From Lepidodermella squamata (taxonomy: Eukaryota; Gastrotricha): a stretch of 64,000 nucleotides of DNA. Made by a program: the position numbers and the translations under genes. This document shows positions 12,967-25,606 of this stretch, in pieces. The notes under the pieces are model-generated. The model saw only the letters and a program-made list of their open reading frames with translations. It was not told where the DNA came from and did no database searches. Within the stretch, counting starts at the first letter, position 1. Every line of letters begins with the position of its first letter. The stretch spans positions 4,216,001 through 4,280,000 of the forward strand of contig JBLDXI010000009.1 of NCBI GenBank assembly GCA_047495785.1, read 5' to 3'.

Positions 12967-13274
12967 GATTTCTTATCAGCAATTACCGGTGTCCTTGAGG
13001 GTTCCAAGGGGAAGGGAGGTCGCTGATCACGATGGCATCATTATTTTCCGGAAATTCGACAGTCATCAGGAGCCATACTAATTACCGGTAATTACCTGTG
13101 GTAATAAAATTTATTGCCCCCTGAAAAAATGCCGGAAATTGTTCGTGCAACACATTTTATTGGTCAAAATTTCGCGCTGATTCCGAATCCGAGGTCAGTT
13201 CTGCGATTCCGATCTTCCGCTAATTCCCCCAAGCGCTGTCAGCTTCCCAATTTTTTGGAAATTCGAGCACTTTG
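12967..13274 (-). repeat. Right arm of long inverted repeat inside the hAT element
   Basis: Reverse complement of 12537-12846. It ends GAAATTCGAGCACTTTG about 195 bp before the transposon's 3' end. No clear target duplication flanks the palindrome, so it may have arisen by inverted duplication rather than insertion. Confidence 0.93.
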
Positions 13275-13470
13275 AGGGAAAAGTTAATTTTCGGAATTTT
13301 GATGATGCGAGATGAAAGAACTAATAAATAACCCATTATTACTCAGTTGACACATTTCTCAACGTAATTTTGACAAAGATTAAGTGAAAATCATGATTTG
13401 AAAATTTTTCCAAATTTCCTAAATCTTCCGCTACCGCTGATACCGTGATAGGACAATATTTCCAGCCCTG

Positions 13471-13478
13471 CAAGAATG
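13471..13478. repeat. hAT target-site duplication, right
   Basis: CAAGAATG, identical to 9061-9068. Confidence 0.93.
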
Positions 13479-13517
13479 TCATTCATGCAAATCAATATTG
13501 CGGCGTTATAAAACGAT

Positions 13518-16254
13518 TTACTTCACGCGGAATTCAATTGCTTGAAATGAATAGGCGTTTCCAAAGTAGTAGTTAGAAGCAATTCCTGCAGCGCCATACC
13601 CGGTTACATCGCTCACGTAGCCGTAAAAGTATTTTCCAAAGGGGTTGCTGCAAGTTAGCGAATTCACATATCTCAATATCGCGTCAATGATTCGTTAAAC
13701 TTACAAGAAATGGCATGGTGAACCATTTGTCCAAATCGGACCGTTGTAATTGTTAATGCAGCTGGTGACATCGCTGCCTATTGCTCGAAATCCTCGGCTG
13801 TTGAACGAAGATACAGGATCACCTGAAAGAGAAATACCATTACTTCACGTCCTGCTATACATTTAAAATACCCGTGAACCCAGAAGAAGACGTGAAACCG
13901 CTTGAAGTGAACACAAAGCTAGTCGGAGCTCCAACCGAAAAAGAAGTGTAACGAGCAAAGCCCTTGCTACCATCGCGTTCCCAGGGCCAGAACAAAATGA
14001 CCAGTTCCTTCGGCCGCGCAGCTGGCGCTAGCCGGTAAAGATTGTTCAGACCAATGAAAAATTCACCGCTTGGATCGCCAATGTAGAGTCTCATACTATC
14101 GAGTGTTTGGCGTATGAAAAGCTTCTCATTACTTCCATCTTTACGACGCATGATCACAGTGTAGCCTCCTCCACCGCCCGCGAGACTGTCTCCGACCATG
14201 TCGCACCAAACGTCGAAGAAGGGCGTGACTCCATCGGGGGAAATCTGATAGACTCCCGATCTTCTCTCGCCTTTTGCGAAAGCATCTGCGCACGATGAGT
14301 AGTTCAGCGTTCGGCATTGTGGTGTCCATCGCTGTATGGCGCTGCAAGTTGTAAAGCACTGCTGGGATAGTGGTCTAGTACAAGGATTGTTTAGATCGCA
14401 AGACTGCTGCTTGCTTAAATACGTCACGGGGCTGTTGCCAGGGTCCATGGAGACGAAGTAATTACCCTCCGAGCATATCGGCGATTTATCCAATGCGGTG
14501 ACGCTTAGCAAGACGCATCGTTGATCAATTTTGAAGTAGTTAAGGCTTTCGCAGCCAGCAGTTGCACTACACCGAGCCACACAGCGGTTCAGAGAGATGT
14601 TTCCTGTTATTTCCTGTAAAACATCGGCAGCAACTGTCGGCAGAACATAGTCCAACACGATTTTGCCAGAATTAGCATTCGTCATGCCGCAATCAACTCC
14701 GGTGTAGTTACCACTGCAGGAGCAGATATTAGGGCCCAAGCAACTTCCTCCATTCAAACAAATCTGGGAACATACAGCTGAAAAAATATTGAATTCACGT
14801 GGATTAATAACTTCGGATATCAAGGATTACGCGTATTGCACGTTGGCCCACTATAGCCGGGGGAACATTCACATGCTGGAGAAGAATCATCACTGTTACA
14901 TCGACCAAAAGCGCATGGAGGATTGCAAGAGTCTCTTGAATAGAACTTGATATCGAAGACATCAGTTGTCTCACTTCGATAGCTGTTGTAAGCTGTCATT
15001 CCGAAATAAACCGGCTGCGGGATAGCTGAAAGGTCGATCGCCTGACCAGTTGGGAAATATGTGGCGCAGCTTGTTACATTGCACATTTGAATCTAAGCAG
15101 GAAAAATTGAATATCTAATCATGACGTCCCTAGAAGAAATCGGATCAAACTGATGTGAGTTTACTGTCCCGGAACTCCAGTCCGTATTGCCACTTTTGAC
15201 GCCAAAACTGTCCACCAACAGTCGTGGTATTGAATAATATTGCGTTGACGCCACCACTCGAGCAGGTAGAATGAGCTTGTATGGTTGTAGTGTATTGAAC
15301 CTTGAATAAACCGACCCATGGGACCGTGTTTACAGTCACTCCTATTCTGTGACTATTGGATTTGCAGTTCAGCTCCCCTAAACAAAATTGAATTAACCTT
15401 CGCACTTGGACTACATCTTCAGGCAACCATTTGGGCGAGAAACAGTAAGACCGCTGACGAATTCAAGTGTGAAATGCGTGGAACCGTTGCTAGGTGTAGA
15501 GCGTCCAATGTCGAACGTTATGTTCACGTTGAAGTCTCGCAATCCAGAGATAGGCTATGATTTCCGAAATGTCAAACTGTAACTGATTATCTCGCAATAA
15601 AGTTACCGTTTTCGCGTAGGCCAAGCTATCAGATAACTTTGTCGATTTCCAAGTTAAGCGTAAGGAGTTAATCGTTGGCTCTAAGCCTGCTGCATCGTAC
15701 AGGTCGTAATTACCTATGAAAAGATTGAATTTAAACAAAATAACGATCTCACTACATTTCTTCTTTCTCACTGAAATTCCCGTTTTCTAAACTGAACGCT
15801 GGAATTGTGCTTGTTGAAGGATCTCTCCAGGTGGTCGCTGAAATAATCAAAGCAAATCGAAAGACTTTTAACAAATGTCGATTTTCTTACAAGACTCGCA
15901 ATTCGCTCCAGTCCATCCTGGCAGGCAGGTGCAAGTATTGACATCTGTACACATTGCGTTGAGGGGACAATCGGGACTGCAAGTTGCCGCTGATTGAGAA
16001 AGTTAAAACCAGCAGTTTGAAAAGCTGATTAAACTAACCCGTGCCACAAGTCGGTCCTGCCCAGCCGCCAATGCAAGCGCAAGTGTCTGTGTCAATGCAT
16101 GTTCCATAATTTTCGCACGGGAGAGTGCACGCTATAGATTAACATTGGAATAAAAGAAGCTTCGCAATCATTGAATGTCTATACTCTGAGCTGCAGCTTC
16201 TTTCGGGAGGATTAGATTAACGACCACCAATTGTAGAACGAACGATAACTTCAT
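13518..16254 (-). CDS. Secreted EGF-lectin-PAN-fibrinogen protein (copy A), 734 aa
   Basis: Eleven exons: 16185-16254, 16039-16131, 15891-15989, 15772-15837, 15607-15713, 15428-15554, 15151-15377, 14831-15092, 13872-14777, 13705-13822, 13518-13647; 2205 nt. Layout: signal peptide 1-23 (MKLSFVLQLVVVNLILP), EGF 24-54 and 55-87, concanavalin-A-like region about 88-319, EGF about 320-350 and 351-380, PAN/apple about 385-460, fibrinogen-related domain about 505-734. It is the most diverged of the four copies (FWPWERDG against FSPWEKDA). Two introns use GTTTGA and GTTGCC donors. An acceptor-like site TATAATTTAG lies 11 bases before the ATG. The hAT element begins just past its stop codon. It is secreted; a role in recognition is inferred. 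Confidence 0.88.
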
Positions 16255-16508
16255 TGTTAAACCTAAATTATAAAGTATCAACGATAGATCGGTTTCTGAC
16301 CTTTTTGATGCCTGAATTACTGATAAGCTACGAGCTTCATCCTTTCCAGCTGAAAACATCGACTTCGTAGCTTGAAATATTAACCACATATTATGTATCA
16401 TCCCTATCAATAATATATCACCAAACGTCCAGGCGCAATACGCGAAAAGTTAAACAAGCGATACATTTTACTTCATCAAAGTTGACTATATGACTAATTA
16501 AATAGCGT

Positions 16509-19235
16509 TCAAACCCGCGTCTCTTCGAACTGGTCCAATCGAAGCTTCATTTTACGTTCGACCGCGAGAATAGGATTCATTGAAATGGTTCTTAAAAGCT
16601 GCCATTTGAACCTCAAACACTTCGATCGACGGTCTCTCTGCTCAATATCGTGATAGATACGATCCAATTCTGACTTGAAAACCATACTATGTATGTCTTT
16701 GCTTGATACCGATTGGCACGTTGAGCAACCTATTTCGAGCGTTCTTAGCCTTGCACTTAGCATCTGCCGTTCAAGGTTAAGTTGTCGTATTCTGTCGACG
16801 ACAATGTTGACAAAAGTTACAACAGTTGGGTTGAGGTGGTTGTTTTCCAAATGAATCAACGCTTGATAGGCGCTGAAACCCGTGTCAAACATTTTAAGGC
16901 GCGGGCTGATGGTTGGTATGTCGAGTCTTGAAAAAATAACCGCTCCTACAACCACGGCTAAAACTATTCGAAGCAGGGCGCTTGCAACCCCGATGAAGAG
17001 GTTTTGGAAGAATGCCACATAGGCGTAGTTTGAGTAGCAGCGGGCATTATTAACAGCAACGATCCTACTGAATGGATTTGACGTGAAAACGAAAGTCGCA
17101 AATAGCATTTCAATGATTGCAATTCCAATAGTCACGCCTAGAACTGGACTATACAAAAATAAAGCTGGTAAAGGTTCTGCTTCAAGAGCTGGAAATTCGC
17201 TCACAGTAGAGATAACACTTGAACAATAATCCATTGCCCATAGCCATAGATCAAAGGGATTACTAATACAACCCCAATAACTGAGCCAATCAAGGTGAAG
17301 ACGAAAAGCTGGATGATGATAGCCCATGCGAACATCACGGATTGCAAGCCAATGAATTGAATAGCTCCGCCGATTATTCCTTGACAAGACAGAGCAGCTG
17401 GATGATCAATATTCTGATATTGCCCTCGATGAGCGCGTAGACGGTCGTTTCTAGAAGGTAATCGAATGTTAGGCAATTAAAAAAATGGATCGAAAAACCT
17501 GTAAGAGATCATAAGATGAGTCAACAGGTAAACTTGAAGTGAAGCCACGAGGCAGAGTGATGCCAAATTGCTATCTATAAATGCGATCGATTATAAAAAG
17601 CACGCTACGATGTCTCGAAACACTCACAGTACAAGCACCAGCAATGACCTGCGGCAATATCGCGAATCCATTTCACTACAAAGAGTTGAAGCTGTATGGT
17701 ATTTTGTTTTTATGTAATTGGAGCTATACCTTTCATTTCCACTTCTTCCACTGAATAATTTGATGTATTTGTGATGAGCACTTGCATCAGTGGGATCGAT
17801 AGTACAATCTTTATGGACATGTCAACTAATTCCGCAAGTAGTGGCAGCAGGTAAGTTCCGATAAACGCCAGGATATTTGCATCGATTAATATAATCTAGC
17901 AACATCGAATCTAAATAGGCAATTTCTTCGTCTTAGAGGGACTTACGTGATAGACAAAAATGCCACTGACAACTGCAGTGGAGATCATCACATGGGAGTA
18001 TCTGAAGTCTGCGATGATTTCAGATTTATTTCAGCTAAAGCTCAGCCAAACTTACAAGGCACAGCTTTGTAGAAAGCCAGCTTATCAAACAATTTGGCAA
18101 CCCCTTTGAGTGGCTGATCTGGAATCGCTTTCTTGAAAAGCTCTTGCACATACTTAGCTTCAGCAGTCTTCTTGAAGTCCAGTTCAGAATACAACGTTGA
18201 ATAGCTTGAGGCGAGCTTTAGATGGAAGAATCGAAACAATCCTGTGGCTAGTCTGTAAGGCAGAGCTATCGATAGGAAGCCCATTGATAGAAACGGGAAT
18301 GCAAGGCTGAATGTTTTGAGAATTATTTCAGTTGTCTGAAAATGCGAAAATATTTATGTCGATCTTTGGATCAAAGTCAATATTCGATTAGAGGGAGGTT
18401 GGGGCATAAGAAACTCGTATGGGGATATAGAATGGGATATGTAGAGTTTGGTTAAACAGCTCTAACTAACGTCGCTCATTCCTCCCGTTACATCGGCGTG
18501 GACTATTTCCTTGAGGATATCGGATCCTCTCACAACGGTAATACTCCAAACCCATGCAGTAGCGATAAAATAACCCACTGTTGTATCCGTGGACATTCCA
18601 GCAATGACAGGAAAGTAAATAATTGCGAAAATGGCGACGTTTATCATCACTATAATGGGATCTAGCCAGTCATCAACGCAGTCTGTGCTAATGAAGAGAT
18701 TTGAAGGCCGCGTAACAATGCGAATTCCTTCGTACGTAACCATTGCCCAAAAAGCGGCGTAGAAAAATCTCATACGACAAGGCTCCAAGATAGGGTATGG
18801 CTTTAAAATTCCAGGCCGACCGTCGCATATCATAATACACTTAGTCGCTCTTCTTTGAAGTAGAGTGAGGGCTATTACGCAGCTCGAAGCTGCTATTAGG
18901 AGAATAGTCGACGGCATCGAGTCTGGTGTTAACGTGAACTGTTTTTTCGCGCATTCTTTCGCCTTTTTTATAGCCTCGGCTGTTTCGTTTTTAGAAGCTG
19001 ATGTTTCATTTGTAACATTTGAAATTGCTGCCATGAGCTGCATAAGTATTTTCGCAGTGATTTTGCCAGACACGCCCACCATCTCTTCAATGTCCTGCAT
19101 GTTAACCGTGTAGTTGAATCCATTCTTCTTGGATAAATATGATAACGGCTCAATCTTCGTTGTTGCGGCATCGAAGTGCTCATGAGGAGTTGAATTCGGA
19201 TATGTAGAGTTTAGATATCCCTCGTCCTCTGGCAT
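16509..19235 (-). CDS. STRA6/RBP-receptor-like multi-pass membrane protein 1, 760 aa
   Basis: Eight exons: 18471-19235, 18056-18335, 17947-18008, 17730-17895, 17628-17675, 17499-17574, 17205-17450, 16509-17148; 2283 nt. Family features in order: an extracellular acidic N-terminus with sequons (NST, NVT, NET), GRPGILKPYPILEPCRM, YFPVIAGM, KYVQELF, SRNDRLRAHRG, a membrane-rich C-terminal half and the closing FKWQLLRTISMNPILAVERK. That closing part aligns with the C-terminus of vertebrate STRA6 (TLLHNPTLQVFRK). Vertebrate STRA6 is the retinol-binding-protein receptor; the ligand here is unknown. It lacks the intron after LFIS that genes 4, 7, 8 and 9 carry, and splits the fifth block with an extra intron. 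Bases 16749-17290 are identical to gene 2. Confidence 0.88.
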
Positions 19236-20239
19236 CGAGAATCGCAGCAAGGTATTTTCTGAAATTAAAACAAAGATTGAAAAATCTATTGTACTAAAGC
19301 CTATCTGTCCTCATTGAATGAAACCAGCGAGATCTAGGTACAGTGCCCTCGATAAAAGCACTGGGTCGGAAGCCAGATCCTGTCTTTTAACAAGGGAAAG
19401 CTACAACGTGGGCTTTAATTGAATGCAGGAGCTGAAAATAGACCGCTGCTGCGTTAAGACAGTTGCCATGGCAATGTACAGGGAAATTAAGACACGCAAT
19501 TAGATGGTCGAATGACGCTGCATCGAGAGTGTTTTTCACGAGAAAAATCGATGAAGCTACATTTTTTTGTTATTGAGGCTGCAGGTAGAATACACGGCGC
19601 TGAATCGGTGATTTAGGCCATAAATATGTATTTATATGAACGAATATTTCATATGACATGTCTTCAATGTCTCAGAAAACAGGACCTCTGGTAGCTTTAT
19701 TTGGGAAGATCAGCGGATATAGCGAATGCTAGAATAAGTGGAAAGCAAAGTTTTCAGTACTTTCATTTGGGCAAGGTTGCCTAAATCTGCATGAAAAAAA
19801 TTTCACTTTTTTGAACGCTTGTCATTCCTTAACCACATTGTGACGGCAAAATGGTTTCTCAAGAAAAATCTGAAAATGTAAACTTGTCGTTCTTGCAGCA
19901 AAACCTGCTCATTTTTCGCCTTCTATTCTCATTTATCAAGCCATCCTCGAATATAAAAATTCAGCCTATAATACCTATTGTAAGATTTTATCTTGCGACA
20001 CAATTTCGGCGTCACTATGCGTGAGGTTTCCGGGCTCATATTTTGAACATAAACAGTCAGAACCCATTCCAGTAAGCTCACAAAATCTCATGAGCCAATT
20101 CCTCACCGTTAAAAGGCCATCGTTGCTGAAAGTAAAAAAAGGCAACAAATTAAAATCACTCCCAAGCGTTATCAAGCCGCCTGATGTCTCTCTGATCGTT
20201 ACTTTCGCGTTAGGATTCGCTCAAATTTTTCTATTTTTC

Positions 20240-21290
20240 TACGTGGTGTCCCCTACCATCTGGTGTCCCACAGGGACCAGTGCTGGGGCCTTTGTTATTT
20301 CTTAATTTTTTAATCGTAACTTCGCCGACGACACGAAATTATTCAAAATTATTGAATCTCAAGATGACTGTGAGAAACTGCAGGAAGATCTAAATAACAC
20401 TTGTAGGTGGTTTGAACAGCATGGTCTCTCTATTAACTCGTCAAAGTCTTGCGTTTTACGTTTACACTGTAAATTCAATTTTAATTATCGTATCGGTTCG
20501 CAAGAAATTGACGTTGTTGATTTTACTCGTGATTTAGGCATAATTGCTGACAAAAAATTATACTTCAGAGTTCACTGCGATAGCCTTAAAACAAAATTAG
20601 ACAATGTGGATTGATTTGTAGAGCCTTTACTAATACTTCCGTCAGACTAGAAGCCTACCGTGTGTATGTCCTTCCTATAATCGATTACTGTTCATCCGTA
20701 TATTTACCATACTTGCTTACTGTCATAGAATCACTAGAAAAATTACAATTTAATTTTCTTAAAAGAGCCTATAATATACCTCGCCACTCCCATATTACTT
20801 ATGCGAGTGTTTATCGAAACGTAGTAGATTGGACTCCTTGGAAAAGCGTCGCTTTAAAAATGATTTGAAATTGACTTATAAGCTGTATCATCACTTCTAT
20901 GATGTCAATTTTGACGACTTCTATGAATTTTCGAAATCGAATTACGCTAGCGAACACCGACTTAGACCTTCCAAGTGTAAACGCGACTGCAAGAAATATT
21001 TTTTTAACAGAAGAACTATTAATTATTGGAAAAAACTACCTGCTGACGTCGTTTCTGCCTCTTTACTTGTTTTCAAAGAATATCCTAATGTCGACTGTAA
21101 TTTAGACAAATATCTTTTATCCTCAGTGAGTCGCCTGGCTGGCTAATTGCATACGCATGAAAATTGCACTTGCGATAACGAATAAATAAAATAAAATAAA
21201 AAATGTCCGATTGATTGTCGAGTCGCTGGACATGGCTCGGAAGTTGTCTGATTCTGATTCTGATTCTGATTTTATTATGCATTTTGTTTC
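20240..21290 (+). mobile_element. Non-LTR retrotransposon remnant (Jockey/CR1-like), 3' end
   Basis: Broken reverse-transcriptase C-terminal half. It shows GVPQGSVLGP-type sequence in a shifted frame (20262-20300), the catalytic FADDTKLF (20320-20345), LGIIADKKL, VLPIIDYCSSVY, and the terminal RTINYWKKLPADVVSA typical of these elements. At least one frameshift and one stop occur. The 3' tail has AATAAAATAAAATAAAA and about four TCTGAT units (21247-21275). It is 5' truncated and inactive. Confidence 0.85.
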
Positions 21291-21297
21291 ACAACAG

Positions 21298-22000
21298 TTA
21301 GCAATAGGTTAGTTCTCGGCGCCTCACCTCAGAGGTCGTAAAATCTGCTAGTTCATCCGGTTTAGATTTACGATATCGCAGAAACGCAGTATGAGAATTA
21401 TTGACTATACTTGTGAACAGTCGGTTCGAAGCTGCGCGCCCACGCCTTGTAAAGCTGAACTGAGAGCTCAGATGTTCAAATCGCTTCATCACAACAGCAT
21501 GAGATGGTAAACGGGGATTTGAAGATATTTCGAAGAATGTCGAAAAGCTAGCATCCACGTAGCCTAGGTACATATTATGGCATAGCGCAAGGAAGCGTCC
21601 TCTAGAAAGAGGACACAGTCCTAGTTTTTTTTACATCTTCCATAGTACGAGGCACCTTCAACCGATGAATAGTAGTCACTTCTATACAACAGGCGTTTTG
21701 TGAACCGGGCTTAAACAGCCTCCAGCTTATCAATGTCTGTTAAGTGATACGGTGAGTAGACCGAAGATCTAAAATCCAGCTGTAAGAGAGTGTTTTGTAC
21801 GCTTTTAAGCGGAGAGACTTTTCGATGCGAATGATATTTGCATGTTACGCCATTAATCCTTCGGCAACGTGTAGACAACGCATTGCAGTGCTCAGAGAAC
21901 GTAAGGTGTTTATCAACGATAATTCCGAGATCTTTAACTGAATCGACAACGTTTAGCTCAACATCTTTCACTTTGCACTGATGATCCAAAGCTCTGATCA
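21298..22000 (-). mobile_element. Second non-LTR retrotransposon remnant, opposite strand
   Basis: The minus strand encodes VKDLGIIVDKHLTFSEHC and FRSSVYSPYHLTDIDKLE (21711-21989), equivalent to the LGIIADKKL and SSVYLPY segments of the neighbouring remnant but from a different, diverged element. A further reading frame runs to 21298. The two remnants meet tail to tail at about 21290. Confidence 0.7.
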
Positions 22001-22864
22001 GTAATACACGGTTACATTAGATCTCGTCTGTGATTCATTTTTACTCTACCCAGTCGGAAAGCAGTTGACCGATAATCGATGTGGAGATTCGATCACAGCT
22101 ATAGGCCGTGGCGACCATTAAAACAGCCCGAGTCATGTTAACTGCGACTATACATATAGATCTAAGCTCTTCGATCGCCCCCTGGGTTCAGGCTCAGACA
22201 AGTCTTCGTCATTATTCAACACATTTAATTACTCATCGCAGGTTTAGCCACTTAAACTTATATCGATTGGTTAAATGATTTGTCTGACATTTTAAGCTTC
22301 TCCAATTTTCATCGACTAAACTGCAATTTAGCAACTTTTTTCTTGACTCTGAAATTTTTTTTATAATTTTTGGTCGAAAACTTTTGCCTCGCAGTTATCG
22401 AAGATTTCTTTTCGAGATTATTGATTATTTCGAGAAACAGGAGCCTTACTTCAATTCTGGACCCATTGCTCGCAGCTTCTATCCAGTTAGAATTCGGTCG
22501 TGAAGGCACAGGATTGAAAATATTTTATTATAGTTAAAAGACGCCAGTTGGCGTACTATTTCAAGGTTTTGAGGCTTTCAGGTCGCCTAGCGGTGGGAAA
22601 CCCACGGCTACACATGGATTTTTATCAATTTCATGATACGCTCGACTGTTCTCTACGAGGTAAACCGAAAATTACATGGTAACATCCACAAAAGCGCAGT
22701 AAATTTGTAGGCCATTTGTCAAGTGCATTCATTTCTTTCATACAGAATGCGGGCTGAGTATACCTTATAATATTATGTGTGCGTAATACCAGCATGCTAT
22801 ATATACTTTTATGTTTCGCCGAGATTTTCTTCATCAAAATCGACTATGATTAATTAAATAGCGT
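22001..22864. other. Intergenic region downstream of STRA6-like gene 2
   Basis: No gene supported; nothing recognised beyond AT-rich sequence. Confidence 0.4.
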
Positions 22865-25606
22865 TCAGACCCGCGTCTCTTCGAACTGATCCAATCGAAG
22901 CTTCATTTTTCGTTCGACCGCTAGAATAGGATTCATTGAAAGGGTTCTTAAAAGCTGCCATTTGAACCTCAAACACTTTGATCGACGGTCTCTATCAGCA
23001 ATATCATGATGAATGCGATCTAATTCCGTCTTGAAAACGTTAATACATATGCTCTCGCCTGAAACTGGTTTGCACGGTAAGCAGCCCATTTCGAGTTTTT
23101 TCACCCTTGCACTTAGCATCTGCCGTTCAAGGTTAAGTTGTCGTATTCTGTCGACGACAATGTTGACAAAAGTTACAACAGTTGGGTTGAGGTGGTTGTT
23201 TTCCAAATGAATCAACGCTTGATAGGCGCTGAAACCCGTGTCAAACATTTTAAGGCGCGGGCTGATGGTTGGTATGTCGAGTCTTGAAAAAATAACCGCT
23301 CCTACAACCACGGCTAAAACTATTCGAAGCAGGGCGCTTGCAACCCCGATGAAGAGGTTTTGGAAGAATGCCACATAGGCGTAGTTTGAGTAGCAGCGGG
23401 CATTATTAACAGCAACGATCCTACTGAATGGATTTGACGTGAAAACGAAAGTCGCAAATAGCATTTCAATGATTGCAATTCCAATAGTCACGCCTAGAAC
23501 TGGACTATACAAAAATAAAGCTGGTAAAGGTTCTGCTTCAAGAGCTGGAAATTCGCTCACAGTAGAGATAACACTTGAACAATAATCCATTGCCCATAGC
23601 CATAGATCAAAGGGATTACTAATACAACCCCAATAACTGAGCCAATTAAGGTGAAGACGAAAAGCTGGATGATGATAGCCCATGCGAACATGACAGATTG
23701 AAAGCCCATAAACCGAATAGCTCCGCCGATTATTCCACGACCAGACAGAGCCGATGGATAGTCAATGATCTCAAATTGACCTCGATGAGCTCGCATACGG
23801 TCGTTTCTATAAAATGGCTATCCAATTGTGTGATATTTCGAAAAAGGGTTCGAGAAACCTGTAAGAGATCATGAGGTGAGTCAATAGGTAAACTTGAAGT
23901 GAAGCCACGAGGCAGAGTGATGCCAAATTGCTATCTAAATGAGCTCGATTATTTTTAAGTAGGCTAAGATGTCGCGAAACACTCACAGTACAAGCACCAG
24001 CAATGACCTGCCGCAATATCGTGAATCCATTTCACTATACATAGAGTTACAGCTATACGGCATTTTGCCATTGCATTTAGTTGAAGCATTACCTGTCGTC
24101 TCCACCTCTTCTACTGTGTAGTTTGACGTCTTTGTGATGAGCGCTTGCATCATTGGGATCGATAGTACAAGCTTTATCGACATGTCAACGAATTCCGCAA
24201 GTTTTGGCAGCACGTAGGTTCCGATAAAGACCAGAAAATATGCATCGATAAAGATTATCTGATCGAATTTAATCTGAAATCAAAGCTATTTTGACTGAGT
24301 GGAACTTACGTAATAGACGAAAATACCACCGACAACTGCAGTAGAGATCATCACATGGGAGTATCTGAAGTCTGAGATAAATTTAGATGTATTGCAGCAA
24401 AATTTAACCCAAACTTACAAGGCACAACTCTGTAGAAAGTCAGCATATCAAACAATCTGGCAAATCCCGAAGGCGGCTGCTCTGGATGTGGTTTCTTGAA
24501 AAGCTGTTGGACATATTTAGCTTCAGCAGTATTTTTGAAGTCCAGTCCTGAATGCAACGTTGAATAGCTTGAGGCGACCTTTTGATGGAAGAATCGATAC
24601 AATCCTGTGGCTAGTCTGAAAGCCAGAGCTATCGAAAGGAAGACCATTGATAGAAACGGGAGAGCAAGGCTGAATGTTTTGAGAACGATCTGAGTTGTCT
24701 AAAAATGCGGAAATATTTATGTAAACCGGATGTTCAGTTAACATTAGAGAGGGTATTGGGGCTTGGGGCCCCCGAGAGACTTGTAGAATGGGAGATATGG
24801 AGTTTGGTAAAACAGGTTTAACTAACTTCATTCAATCGTCCCTTTCCATCGGCGTAGACTATTTCCTTGATGATATCGGATCCTCTCACAATGGTAATAC
24901 TCCAAACCCATGCTGTAGCGATGAAGTAACCCATTGTTGAATCCGTGGACATTCCAGCGATGATAGGAAAGTAGATTATCGCGAAAATTGCAACGTTTAT
25001 CAACACTATTATTGGTTTTAGCCAGTTATCAAAGCAGTCTGTGCTGATGAAAAGATTTGAAGGTTGCGTAACAATGCGAACTCCTTCGTACGTAACCATT
25101 GCCCAAAAAGCGGCGTAGAAAAATATCATTCGACAAGGCTCCAAGACAGGATATGGCTTCAGAATTCCGGGCCGGCCGTCGCAAATCAAAATACACTTAG
25201 TCGCTCTTCTTTGAAGTAGAGTGAGGGCTATTACGCAGCTCGAAGCTGCTACTAGAAGGATGGTCGATGGCATCGAGTCTGATGTGAGCTTGAACTGATT
25301 TTTCGCGCATTCTTTCGCCTTTCGTATTGCATCTGCTGTTTCGTTTTTAGCAGCCGAAGTTTCATCGGAAGTGTTGAAGTTTGTAGCATTCGAAAACGAT
25401 GCCATGATCTGGAGAAATATCTCCGCGGTGATTTTGCAAGCTACGTCCACCATCCCATCATTTCCCTGCATGTTGAATAGGCCGTTGAATCCGTCTTCAT
25501 CTGATAAATAAGACAAGGGAACAACTGTCGTAGTTGCGGCACTGGCGTACTCATCAGGGGTCGAATCTTGGTATGTTAAGTTGAGATTTTCCTCGCCCTC
25601 TAGCAT
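22865..25606 (-). CDS. STRA6/RBP-receptor-like membrane protein 2, 765 aa
   Basis: Eight exons: 24827-25606, 24419-24698, 24310-24371, 24093-24258, 23987-24034, 23859-23934, 23561-23806, 22865-23504; 2298 nt. Same exon plan as gene 1, with 15 extra bases in exon 1. Motifs: GRPGILKPYPVLEPCRM, YFPIIAGMSTDST, NDRMRAHRGQ, LDMPTISPR, and NPILAVERKMKLRLDQF at the C-terminus. The N-terminal region carries sequons (NLTY, NATN). It is the closest relative of gene 1. The last exon aligns without a gap at a constant offset of 6356 bases, with a 542-base identical tract, and its upstream flank also matches gene 1's. A receptor or transporter role is inferred from family only. Confidence 0.88.

Larger units (their letters stand above)
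9069..13470 (+). mobile_element. hAT-superfamily DNA transposon, complete ends, 4402 bp
   Basis: Perfect 12-bp terminal inverted repeats CAGGGCTGGAAA (9069-9080 and complement at 13459-13470) are flanked by identical 8-bp direct repeats CAAGAATG (9061-9068 and 13471-13478). Eight-bp duplications and CAGGG-type ends are diagnostic of hAT. The motif CTTCCGCTACCGC occurs subterminally at both ends in direct orientation. Inside are a spliced transposase-like gene and a long palindrome. The element lies 39 bp past the stop codon of copy A, in the interval separating copies A and B. Intact duplications suggest a fairly young insertion. Confidence 0.95.
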
